A stretch of DNA of 37,163 nt, taken from positions 1 to 37,163 of the forward strand of contig JAGUYW010000047.1 in NCBI GenBank assembly GCA_020061105.1, read 5' to 3'. The notes beneath the pieces were generated by a model. The model was given only the letters and a program-made list of their open reading frames with translations, was not told where the DNA came from and did not search any database. The number at the start of each line of letters is the position of its first letter. Position 1 is the stretch's first letter. The position numbers and the translations under genes were made by a program. The stretch is from Anaerolineales bacterium (lineage in GTDB: Bacteria > Chloroflexota > Anaerolineae > Anaerolineales > UBA4823). Shown here one piece after another: positions 9,516-17,392 of the stretch.

Positions 9516-10714
9516 ACCATCGCCTGCCAACCCAAATAACCTTCTTCGTCCTCGCCCGCATCTTATTGAACACCTGCCTGCGGATGTTTTACCCTTTCCT
9601 GCCGGTCTTTGCCCGCGGCTTGGGGGTTGATCTGGCGGTCGTTTCGCGCGCCCTGGCGCTGCGCTCCGCAGCCGGCTTTTTAGGTCCGTTCTTGGCCTCC
9701 TTTACAGACGCCTACGACCGGCGCCTCGGCATGGCGCTCGGACTGGGGCTGTGTGCAACAGGAATGGGGTTGATCGGCCTGTGGCCTGGATTCCTGTCCT
9801 TTGCTATCGGCCTGACCTTAGGCGCTCTCGGCAATATCCTGTTCGTGACTGCCATGCAGGCCTACCTGGGCGAACGCATCCCCTATCAGCGCCGCGGTCT
9901 GATCGTAGCCTTGACCGAGTTAAGCTGGTCAGGCAGTTTTTTCATCGGCGTTCCCCTGGTGGGGTTGCTGATCGCCAGCTATAGCTGGCAAACGCCCTTC
10001 CCGATCCTGGCCGGATTATGCCTGATCATGCTGGCCATGCTGGCGATTTTTCTGCCCAAAAGTCCATCCCAAACCCCTGGCAAAACCACAGCCTGGCGCA
10101 GCTTATGGTCGGTGTTTTCGTGGCCGCCTGCCCTGGCTGGCTTGCTTGTCGGCGCCTCCATGAGCTGCTCGAATGAACTGATCAGCGTTACCTTCGGTGT
10201 GTGGATCGAAGATAACTTCAGTGTGCAAATCGCGGCCTTAGCGATTGCATCGGTGGTAATTGGACTATCAGAACTTCTAGGAGAAGGTTTTTCGGGCGGG
10301 TTTACCGACCGCTTAGGCAAAGGGCGCGCCGTGCAGTTTGGGCTGATGTTGAACACTCTGGGTTTATTGGCTTTACCGTGGTTAGGAAGCAGCCTGCCCG
10401 GGGCCTTGGCAGGGCTTTTTTTGATCTACATGACCTTTGAATTCTCTGTTGTGAGCGTCATCCCCTTGATGACCGAGTTGCTGCCCTCCGCCCGCGCCAC
10501 CCTGATGGCCAGTTACATCGCCAGCACCGCCATCGGACGCGCAATTGGCGCTCTCATTTCACCAGGCCTGTACCGCTTCCAAGCCTGGGGCTGGCCTGGG
10601 ATCTATTGGATTGTGCTCGGAGCAATCCTGGTCAACCTGTTAGCCCTGACCGCGCTGCGCAAACTGCGGATGAGCGAACCAAACTTGAGCCCATTTGCTG
10701 GTCAGGGAAGCTGA
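9512..10714 (+). CDS. MFS transporter
   Basis: About 12 hydrophobic segments; FLGPFLASFTDAYDRRLGMALGLGLCATGMGL, GFTDRLGKGRAVQFGL; TTG start overlapping TGA of the upstream gene. Confidence 0.85.
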   Translation: MNHRLPTQITFFVLARILLNTCLRMFYPFLPVFARGLGVDLAVVSRALALRSAAGFLGPFLASFTDAYDRRLGMALGLGLCATGMGLIGLWPGFLSFAIGLTLGALGNILFVTAMQAYLGERIPYQRRGLIVALTELSWSGSFFIGVPLVGLLIASYSWQTPFPILAGLCLIMLAMLAIFLPKSPSQTPGKTTAWRSLWSVFSWPPALAGLLVGASMSCSNELISVTFGVWIEDNFSVQIAALAIASVVIGLSELLGEGFSGGFTDRLGKGRAVQFGLMLNTLGLLALPWLGSSLPGALAGLFLIYMTFEFSVVSVIPLMTELLPSARATLMASYIASTAIGRAIGALISPGLYRFQAWGWPGIYWIVLGAILVNLLALTALRKLRMSEPNLSPFAGQGS

Positions 10715-10722
10715 ATTCCTGC

Positions 10723-10728
10723 TATAAT
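10723..10728 (+). promoter_or_regulatory. -10 box TATAAT 9 nt from start codon
   Basis: GCTATAATCGCTGTGCTATG. Confidence 0.55.
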
Positions 10729-10737
10729 CGCTGTGCT

Positions 10738-11568
10738 ATGAACGTACATCGTCGGCATTTCTCGTTTCACCGGGCCTGGATCGCTCTGGCTCTATTGGCG
10801 CTTACCTGGCTCATATCCGGCGTAATACTCCAACCGGCCAGCCAGGCGCAAGCTGCCCCTGAACAGCAAATTCCTATTTACACCCCCACTCCTGGGCCGG
10901 ATGGAAGAATCATTTATATTGTTAAAGCTGGAGACACCCTGTTAAGCATCTCCTTGCTGACTGGCGTGTCGCTCGAGCAACTGCGCGAGCTCAACAACCT
11001 GACCAGCGACACCATCTTCGAAGGACAGCAGCTGCTGTTGGGGTTTGCTGGCCCGGCAGAATCCACCCCCACCACTGGCCCAACCCCCACACCCACTGAA
11101 GTTTTACCGACACCGACGCCCAGACCAGGCGTTGGCGTTCTGTGTATCATTCTTTTTGAAGATATCAACGGCGACTCGCTGCGCCAGGAAATCGAACCTT
11201 CCCTCCCTGAGGGCGCTTTGAGTTTTGGCAACCGGGCTGGCACAGTTTCTGAAGCATTCACAACCCAGGCGGGAACCCAACATACGTGCTTCGAAAATCT
11301 ACCGGAAGGGGAATACACCATCAGCGTCGCGGTGCCTTCCGGCTATAACGCTACTACTGCCACCAGTTATGATTTGGCGTTGAACGCCAGCGATCAAACG
11401 TATGTAAATTTCGGGGCTCAGGCCAACACCAAGACTCAGGCCGAGGCGCCAGCCATCCCAACCCCCGAGGGCACGCGTTCGCCCCTGCTAGGCATTCTAG
11501 GCGCGATCTTCTTATTGATCGGCGTCGGAGTGGCGATCTTTGCCGGGCGCTATATGCGCGGCAGCTAA
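10738..11568 (+). CDS. LysM domain protein with SdrD-B-like domain and C-terminal TM anchor
   Basis: IIYIVKAGDTLLSISLLTGVSLEQLRELNNLTSDTIFEGQQLLL (LysM); VLCIILFEDINGDSLRQEIEPSLPEG...LPEGEYTISVAVPSGYNATT (SdrD-B-like); signal peptide and C-terminal TM. Confidence 0.82.
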   Translation: MNVHRRHFSFHRAWIALALLALTWLISGVILQPASQAQAAPEQQIPIYTPTPGPDGRIIYIVKAGDTLLSISLLTGVSLEQLRELNNLTSDTIFEGQQLLLGFAGPAESTPTTGPTPTPTEVLPTPTPRPGVGVLCIILFEDINGDSLRQEIEPSLPEGALSFGNRAGTVSEAFTTQAGTQHTCFENLPEGEYTISVAVPSGYNATTATSYDLALNASDQTYVNFGAQANTKTQAEAPAIPTPEGTRSPLLGILGAIFLLIGVGVAIFAGRYMRGS

Positions 11569-11605
11569 ACTTCGACCCTACAAAAACATTCCACTTCTTC
11601 GAAAA

Positions 11606-11634
11606 AACCGCCACGATCTCAACTTTCGGCGGTT
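11606..11634. terminator. bidirectional terminator hairpin
   Basis: AACCGCC (11606-11612) / GGCGGTT (11628-11634), T-run on the minus strand. Confidence 0.6.
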
Positions 11635-11645
11635 CTGTGTTCTTT

Positions 11646-12764
11646 CTACTGGCAGGAATCTCGATACACTTGCACCAACTGATCGGAAAAAGCGCCCATC
11701 TGCCAGCGCGCCGCCCGTTGGAGAGCATGTTGGGCCAGTTCCAGCGCCAGGTTCTCCTCTACAATCACACTGATCAACGCCGCGCCCAAAGCCCGGCTGC
11801 CCCCGCTGGGTGAGACCAGGTAAGCCGCTGGTCCAACGATGGCTTCCATTTCCGGTCCTTCAAAGGCTATGACTGGTTTGCCGCATGACAGGGCATAGCG
11901 CAGTGGGTCTCCCCATGCTGCTATGGGGCTTGGGTACAAGAAAGCACTGCAGCCCTGATAGAGAGCAGCTAACGACTCAATTGACAGGCTGGGAAAGGCG
12001 CGCACGCTTTGCTCCAGCGGATACTCCGCTGCCAAGCGCTCCAACCTGCTGCGCCCAGTTTCATCGAGGCCGGCTGCCAGTAAAGGATAATACTCCCCCA
12101 GCGACCCGGCCGCCCAACTCCAGGCATCCAACAACCTTTTCAACGCCGCCTGGCTGCCCGAGCCATGATACAGCACATAAGTCTCTGGGAGTTCCAACTC
12201 AGCCAGGCGCCCATCGGGTAGGTTCGTACTGCTGCCAGCGGTAAAAAGCGGGTGCGTCAGCGGCGGCATAATTTTCAGTGGCGTTTCGCTGCGCGGCGGA
12301 GCCAGATCAGCCGGCCATAACCAGGCCCTGGCGCGCGCCGCCCCTCCAAGTCCGAGAGCATCGCCCAAACGTCCAGCCAGGCCGGCGCGCCCTTCACCCG
12401 AGCGCTCGGGTCGACCGGCTTCGAAATAGGCCGACGGGCTGACCAGGACAGGCAAGCGTCCCAACAAGTCCGTCCTCATGCCCGTGGTATGCACCAGGTT
12501 GGCTTGTTCCTCAACCGCCAGGCGGGGGAGAATTCGCTGTTCCCAACGCAGCCTACCCATTTCGCTGTTTTCAGCCTGCATGCTGCACTGGACAACCTGG
12601 GATGGCAAAGGATGAAAAGATTCACCTGGCAACGCAACCATACAAGCCATTTGCGAAGGGTGAGCTTCCAAAAGCGCCAGCAGGTGTAACGCCGCCGGAC
12701 TGTTCGGGGCATACACCAAAGGCCAACCATCGTAGACCACACCCAAAGGCATCTCACCCATCAC
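11646..12764 (-). CDS. glycosyltransferase (GT4/GT1-like)
   Basis: LPETYVLYHGSGSQAALKRLLDAWSWA...SLSIESLAALYQGCSAFLYPSPIAAWGDPLRYALSCGKPVIAFEGPEMEAIVG. Confidence 0.82.
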   Translation of the reverse strand: MMGEMPLGVVYDGWPLVYAPNSPAALHLLALLEAHPSQMACMVALPGESFHPLPSQVVQCSMQAENSEMGRLRWEQRILPRLAVEEQANLVHTTGMRTDLLGRLPVLVSPSAYFEAGRPERSGEGRAGLAGRLGDALGLGGAARARAWLWPADLAPPRSETPLKIMPPLTHPLFTAGSSTNLPDGRLAELELPETYVLYHGSGSQAALKRLLDAWSWAAGSLGEYYPLLAAGLDETGRSRLERLAAEYPLEQSVRAFPSLSIESLAALYQGCSAFLYPSPIAAWGDPLRYALSCGKPVIAFEGPEMEAIVGPAAYLVSPSGGSRALGAALISVIVEENLALELAQHALQRAARWQMGAFSDQLVQVYRDSCQ

Positions 12765-12768
12765 AAAC

Positions 12769-13182
12769 TCAGGCCTGCATTCCGGCGGATTTGGCGTTGA
12801 CGCGCTTCAAGAAACGCGCTTCGTCGATCACAAAACGCTGGTGCTGCCCCTCGCCAATTTTTTCCACGCTATCCCAGGCGCGCACGGCAAATTGCACCCC
12901 CGCGCCATCGACGCTCACCACTTCGCACGCCACCCGCACCGTTCCGCCCAGGGGGGTAGGCGCCAGGTGACGCACATCCACATGCACGCCCACACTGGAA
13001 AGTCCTTCCGGTAAATGCTTTGCCATCAGGTCCCTCGCTGCCTGCTCCATAAAGCCGATCATCACAGGCGTCGCCAGCACGCGCATCGAGCCGCTGCCCA
13101 CATGGGCGGCGGTATGCTGCTCTTCTACTTGCAAAGAGATCTCTTCCTTCATACCAGGCTGGAAATAGTCTTTTGCCTCCAT
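12769..13182 (-). CDS. thioesterase, fluoroacetyl-CoA thioesterase (FlK)-like hotdog fold
   Basis: VGSGSMRVLATPVMIGFMEQAARDLM...VDVRHLAPTPLGGTVRVACEV; conserved T/E/H positions. Confidence 0.82.
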   Translation of the reverse strand: MEAKDYFQPGMKEEISLQVEEQHTAAHVGSGSMRVLATPVMIGFMEQAARDLMAKHLPEGLSSVGVHVDVRHLAPTPLGGTVRVACEVVSVDGAGVQFAVRAWDSVEKIGEGQHQRFVIDEARFLKRVNAKSAGMQA

Positions 13183-13201
13183 CTACTTACCTCCGTTTTC
13201 G

Positions 13202-13227
13202 AACCATGCTTATGCTGCAGCATGGTT
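13202..13227 (-). terminator. hairpin between GT2 and thioesterase genes
   Basis: AACCATGC-10 nt-GCATGGTT; overlaps the GT2 stop codon; no T-run. Confidence 0.35.
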
Positions 13228-14242
13228 ATGCTGAACTCCACCAATCATGTCCTTCCACCAGGCCGAGATCATTCAAGCGTTCTCGAATTAAGCAACGCGC
13301 CCCGCGCGCCCCTACAGCCGCCAAGAGTACAGGATTTTGATAGCGGCGCCACCAATCCATCAATTCGCCGGGCGCCAGAATGGGGAAACCACGCCGTGTG
13401 CGCCCAATTTTGCGCGGGTCGATATCGACAAAGGCTGCCAGCGGGGCGTGCAGGCGCTGCAATTGTTTTGCCAGGCGGCGCCCCATCATACCAGCGCCCC
13501 AGATGATCAAGGCGTCGCGCCCTGCTAATGGGCCAAGCATCAGGTAATGCGCTTTGGCGCGCAGAAAATTTTCCAACGAATAACGCCCATCCTGGCGCGT
13601 CAGGCGGGTGAGATGCTCGCGCCACGCCACCAGGGTCGGCTCCAACTTGGCAAAATGCCCGCCCTCCAGGTACAGACGCAGCCACAGATCGTAATCTTCC
13701 GCCCAACCGTGATCCTGATAACCGCCCACGTTCAACACCCACTGGCGGCGGAACATCACGCTGGGATGCGGCAGAGGGCTTTCGACAAAAATCTCGCGGC
13801 GAATATCGGTGTCGCTGAGCAGGCCGTTCAGCCATTCAAGATACACCCGAAACCCTTCTCGAACCTCCCCTGCCGGAAAACCCTCCACCCGGCAACTTAC
13901 CAGGCAGGTTTCCGGGTGATCGTCCAGGAAAGCCGCCTGGAGCGCCAGGCGTTCCGGATAAGCCAGGTCGTCGCTATCCAGCCGCGCCACGTATGGCGCC
14001 TGGCAAATAGCCAGCCCGGCGTTCAAAGCCTGGACAATCCCGCCATGAGGCTGCACAACAACCTTCAAGCGCGGCTCACGCTGCTCCCAGGCATGCAGTA
14101 AAGCCAGCGTGGCGTCTTGCGAACCATCGTCCACCGCCACAATCTCGAAATCGGCCAGGGTTTGCGCCGCCAGGCTGGTCAAGGTTTCTTCCAGGGTAGC
14201 GGCGGCGTTATAACACGGTATCAAGACAGAAACATCGGGCAC
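13226..14242 (-). CDS. family 2 glycosyltransferase with C-terminal Rossmann-like domain
   Basis: VSVLIPCYNAAATLEETLTSLAAQTLADFEIVAVDDGSQDAT, ARLDSDDLAYPERLALQ; C-terminal ALIIWGAGMMGRRLAKQLQ; GTG start. Confidence 0.9.
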   Translation of the reverse strand: MPDVSVLIPCYNAAATLEETLTSLAAQTLADFEIVAVDDGSQDATLALLHAWEQREPRLKVVVQPHGGIVQALNAGLAICQAPYVARLDSDDLAYPERLALQAAFLDDHPETCLVSCRVEGFPAGEVREGFRVYLEWLNGLLSDTDIRREIFVESPLPHPSVMFRRQWVLNVGGYQDHGWAEDYDLWLRLYLEGGHFAKLEPTLVAWREHLTRLTRQDGRYSLENFLRAKAHYLMLGPLAGRDALIIWGAGMMGRRLAKQLQRLHAPLAAFVDIDPRKIGRTRRGFPILAPGELMDWWRRYQNPVLLAAVGARGARCLIRERLNDLGLVEGHDWWSSA

Positions 14243-14251
14243 AGCTAAATT

Positions 14252-15013
14252 TTAACCGCCTTTTGAGCCAAAAACAAAACTTTGAACACCTTGCGCAAGA
14301 TGCATCATCGCTGCCGTCGCCAGGCCCCATAAAGGCATGATCCACACCGGCGGGATTTCCCCGGTGATATAGCTCCACTCGCCCAAAGAAGTGCCCAGGT
14401 ATTCATATAGCCCACCGAGAATCATGCCACACACATAGACGGCAAATGCCTGCGGGAGGTTGAAACGGTAGCGCAGCAGCACCGTTGCCGCCAGCAAACC
14501 CGCCAGAAAATGCCCATCCAGCCGGCCGCTCCAATCAACCGCTGCCAGCGCCTGCCAGCTTAGCAGCAGCGCCGCCGCCGGCAGGACAAAAAAGCTTGCC
14601 AGCATCAGGCGGCGCGCCCATCCGCCCTGGCCCCACCGGGTAACCGCTGGAAGCAAAAAACCCGCCAGCCGGTAAACCGTCAGCAGCCCCAGGCCCCACA
14701 AAGGCGGTAAGTAATCGGGCGGCGTGGCGCCGTTATAATATGTCCATACCCCGCGTGTCGTACCCCACCATTCGCCCCAATAACCCAGCGCCAACCCTGC
14801 CAGGAACAAAGGCAGATCGCTGCGATAATCACTGCGATAGAGCAGCAAAAACAACACCATCCCCAACAGCGCCCAGGGCAGCCAGCCGAAAGACGTCAAC
14901 AGCAGCCAGCCATTTTTTATCCCGCCCATACCATAATGCACCAGCACCCAGATGAATCCCAAATCGGCCAGGGCAGTGAAAATGAACTGCTGATGCAATC
15001 GAAATATTTTCAT
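14252..15013 (-). CDS. multi-pass membrane protein with internally duplicated motif
   Basis: Hydrophobic; GYWGEWWGTTRGVWTYYNGATPPDYLPPLWGL and GGLYEYLGTSLGEWSYITGEIPPVWIMPLWGL; start set to ATG 15013 (ORF-track TTG at 15022). Confidence 0.75.
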   Translation of the reverse strand: MKIFRLHQQFIFTALADLGFIWVLVHYGMGGIKNGWLLLTSFGWLPWALLGMVLFLLLYRSDYRSDLPLFLAGLALGYWGEWWGTTRGVWTYYNGATPPDYLPPLWGLGLLTVYRLAGFLLPAVTRWGQGGWARRLMLASFFVLPAAALLLSWQALAAVDWSGRLDGHFLAGLLAATVLLRYRFNLPQAFAVYVCGMILGGLYEYLGTSLGEWSYITGEIPPVWIMPLWGLATAAMMHLAQGVQSFVFGSKGG

Positions 15014-15021
15014 ATCGTGCA

Positions 15022-15027
15022 ATTATA
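15022..15027 (-). promoter_or_regulatory. -10 box TATAAT 8 nt from start codon
   Basis: Minus strand GTTATAATTGCACGATATG. Confidence 0.55.
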
Positions 15028-15096
15028 ACGTGGCTGGACAGAGCAGTTCGATCTCGCGAATGTGACGGGTGATCCAACGTCATTTATCTGCTGTAA

Positions 15097-15201
15097 ATCC
15101 CCTTTAGCGCCTGGCGGTTGAGCCGTTTTCGTTACGGCCCGGTGGAGTGGTTGTGGCGCTCGCTAATCTACGAGAAACGCCAGGCCATGAGAGGCGCCTG
15201 A
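15097..15201 (+). pseudogene. C-terminal remnant of a DUF418-type membrane protein
   Basis: Frame reads IPFSAWRLSRFRYGPVEWLWRSLIYEKRQAMRGA*; FRYGPxEWLWRSLxY is the DUF418 C-terminal signature; in-frame TAA at 15094-15096 and no N-terminal part. Confidence 0.75.
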
Positions 15202-15219
15202 GGAGCGCCATAGTGCGCC

Positions 15220-15741
15220 TCAGGAGGCCCGCGCCAGGGCGGTCAGACCCAGCACAAAAATCCCCAGCATCAGGTTCAGCAGCAGTAAGCGCTTTTCTTG
15301 CTGCTGGAGTTTGAACTGGCTGTCATCTGATTCTGCATGCTCGGGCTGCATGGATCTTCGCAAAGCCAGCCGGCGCAGCCCGGGCAGAATCCCCCAACTC
15401 ATAAAAGCTGCCAGGCCGCCCATCCCCAAAAACAAGATGTGTTTAATGAAGATTGCCACAGCCCAGCGGTTTTCAATGGACAACAAGCCCTGGTAATTTG
15501 GATTGGCGCCCATTTGCACCATCCCCGTACCAGCCAACAAGGCCAGGCTAAACCAGCCCAATGGGTCGAAACGCCGCTGCAGTTCCCCTAAGAAAGCCGC
15601 ATAACTCCGGGCGTCTAAAGATTTCCGGGCAGCCGGGATGAATAACAGGGAAAGCGAAGCCAGCCCGCCAATCCACAAGACCGTCGCGAGCATGTGCAAC
15701 CAATAGACCAGGGTCAAAGCCCAAACTGGAATATCATCCAT
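15220..15741 (-). CDS. CopD-family membrane protein
   Basis: YWLHMLATVLWIGGLASLSLLFIPAARK, GWFSLALLAGTGMVQMGANPNYQG, AVAIFIKHILFLGMGGLAA. Confidence 0.75.
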   Translation of the reverse strand: MDDIPVWALTLVYWLHMLATVLWIGGLASLSLLFIPAARKSLDARSYAAFLGELQRRFDPLGWFSLALLAGTGMVQMGANPNYQGLLSIENRWAVAIFIKHILFLGMGGLAAFMSWGILPGLRRLALRRSMQPEHAESDDSQFKLQQQEKRLLLLNLMLGIFVLGLTALARAS

Positions 15742-15756
15742 GCAATCCCGCCAGCT

Positions 15757-16908
15757 TTATTGACCGGCGGCGCAGCGCTCGCTGGCCTGCACGTAAGCCT
15801 CTTGCAACTCCTGAGTCTGCATCATGGTCAGCAAAATCTCAAGCTGCGATTTGGCCTCGCACCATTTCTTCTGGTCCATCAATACTTTCACATATTCATA
15901 AAGCGATTGCTGGTAACGCTGCGTGGCGGTAAAACCAGAACCATCCCGTAAGTTCGGAGCGTAGGGCGCTACCTGGCCGAAATAGAATACGGCCTGTCCC
16001 CAATCCAGGCCCCAAAAGCTGGCGCCCTTGATATATAAAGAAGACCAGTTCAGCAGTGACTGCGCTTCGGCGTCCAACAGGCCAAAGCGAGTCGCCAGGG
16101 TCAGTTGGTAAATGCCTTCTTCCAGGTTGGCGTTTACCAGGATGCGATCTCGCCCCAGGTTACGCAAGGAGATAAAGAACATCCCGTCCACATCCACCGA
16201 TCGATAATTGGGGTCAGCATTGCGCAAGCTCGAAAGGGTATTGATCGCATCTTCCCATTGCCCGTTCAGCACCGCCTGCTGCGATTGGGAAAACAAATCG
16301 TCCACGGCGCGCGTATCGGGGGTGGGAGTCAGGGTTGGGGTCGGAACGATCGTAGGGGTGGCGGTCGTGTTTAATTCCAGAATCACTTCTGCCAGCTTAT
16401 CTACCGCCCCCGGGTAGGAAGGCGCCAGGCGCACGATATACTCCAGGCGTTGGCGCGCCAGGTCGTAAGCGCCCTCTTCGATATTTTGCAGCGCTAATTC
16501 ATACTGCTGCTCGACTGCCACAGCCACTTGCGTTTTCTCGGTTTGCAAGCGCCTGTCAATTCCAGAGGCGTAGCCGGCGTAGCCGGCCACGCCGGCGATC
16601 AGGATCAAGGCTACCAGGCCCAAGACAGTGGTCAACAGCCAGCGGCTTTTCCTCTTGGGCGGCGAAGTAGGCGGCGGGTCGCCAGGCTTCATCTCCGGGA
16701 TTTCAGCCACGATAGGAGCGGATGGCAGGGTAGGCAGCGGGTCGCCAGGTCTGGTTACCTGGGTTTCAGCCAGCGAAGGGCTTTCAGACGGCGCGACTGG
16801 CAGTGTGGGCATGGTGGCGCCCAAATCTCGGCGTTCAACGCTCTGCTGTGCAGGGCGAGTAGGTTGGGTATCGGAAATTTTTCTTTCTTCGTGATTGTTC
16901 TCATTCAT
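15757..16908 (-). CDS. TPR-like membrane protein with Pro-rich cytoplasmic N-terminus
   Basis: TM RWLLTTVLGLVALILIAGVAGYAGYASG; helical repeats; Thr/Pro linker TPTIVPTPTLTPTPD; start set to 16908. Confidence 0.75.
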   Translation of the reverse strand: MNENNHEERKISDTQPTRPAQQSVERRDLGATMPTLPVAPSESPSLAETQVTRPGDPLPTLPSAPIVAEIPEMKPGDPPPTSPPKRKSRWLLTTVLGLVALILIAGVAGYAGYASGIDRRLQTEKTQVAVAVEQQYELALQNIEEGAYDLARQRLEYIVRLAPSYPGAVDKLAEVILELNTTATPTIVPTPTLTPTPDTRAVDDLFSQSQQAVLNGQWEDAINTLSSLRNADPNYRSVDVDGMFFISLRNLGRDRILVNANLEEGIYQLTLATRFGLLDAEAQSLLNWSSLYIKGASFWGLDWGQAVFYFGQVAPYAPNLRDGSGFTATQRYQQSLYEYVKVLMDQKKWCEAKSQLEILLTMMQTQELQEAYVQASERCAAGQ

Positions 16909-16915
16909 GCGCCAC

Positions 16916-16940
16916 ATTATACCGCAGGAAGGGGTATAAT
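16916..16940. promoter_or_regulatory. back-to-back divergent -10 boxes
   Basis: Minus TATAAT at 16921-16916 (7 nt from ATG 16908) and plus TATAAT at 16935-16940 (6 nt from ATG 16947). Confidence 0.65.
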
Positions 16941-16946
16941 CGCAGT

Positions 16947-17369
16947 ATGGCTGGGTTTAACTTTTTTCATCCTATCGAAATCCGCTATGGCGATCTCGAC
17001 CCACAAGGTCATGTCAACAATGCAAGTTATTTGACCTATTTCGAGCAGGCGCGCGTCGCTTACGTCCGCCATCTGGGATTGTGGGATGGACAGACATTTA
17101 TCGATGTCGGTTTTATCCTGGCCGACGCCCACCTGAATTTTACAGCGCCGGCTGTCTTCGGGCAGCCGGTCCAGGTTGGTGTGTGTGTAGAGCGCTTGGG
17201 CAACAAAAGTTTTTCCATGCGCTACCTTCTTCAAGAGACAAGCAGCGGGCATGAAATTGCCTCTGGCTCCACTGTACTGGTAGCCTACAATTACCGTCAA
17301 AAAATCACCATTCCTCTCCCCGATGAATGGCGTGAAATAATCGCCTCCTTCGAAGGATTGGAAAACTAG
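16947..17369 (+). CDS. acyl-CoA thioesterase, 4HBT/YbgC-like
   Basis: FFHPIEIRYGDLDPQGHVNNASYLTYFEQARVAYVRHLG. Confidence 0.92.
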   Translation: MAGFNFFHPIEIRYGDLDPQGHVNNASYLTYFEQARVAYVRHLGLWDGQTFIDVGFILADAHLNFTAPAVFGQPVQVGVCVERLGNKSFSMRYLLQETSSGHEIASGSTVLVAYNYRQKITIPLPDEWREIIASFEGLEN

Positions 17370-17392
17370 CCTTCTGATTAAAGAGAACCGCC

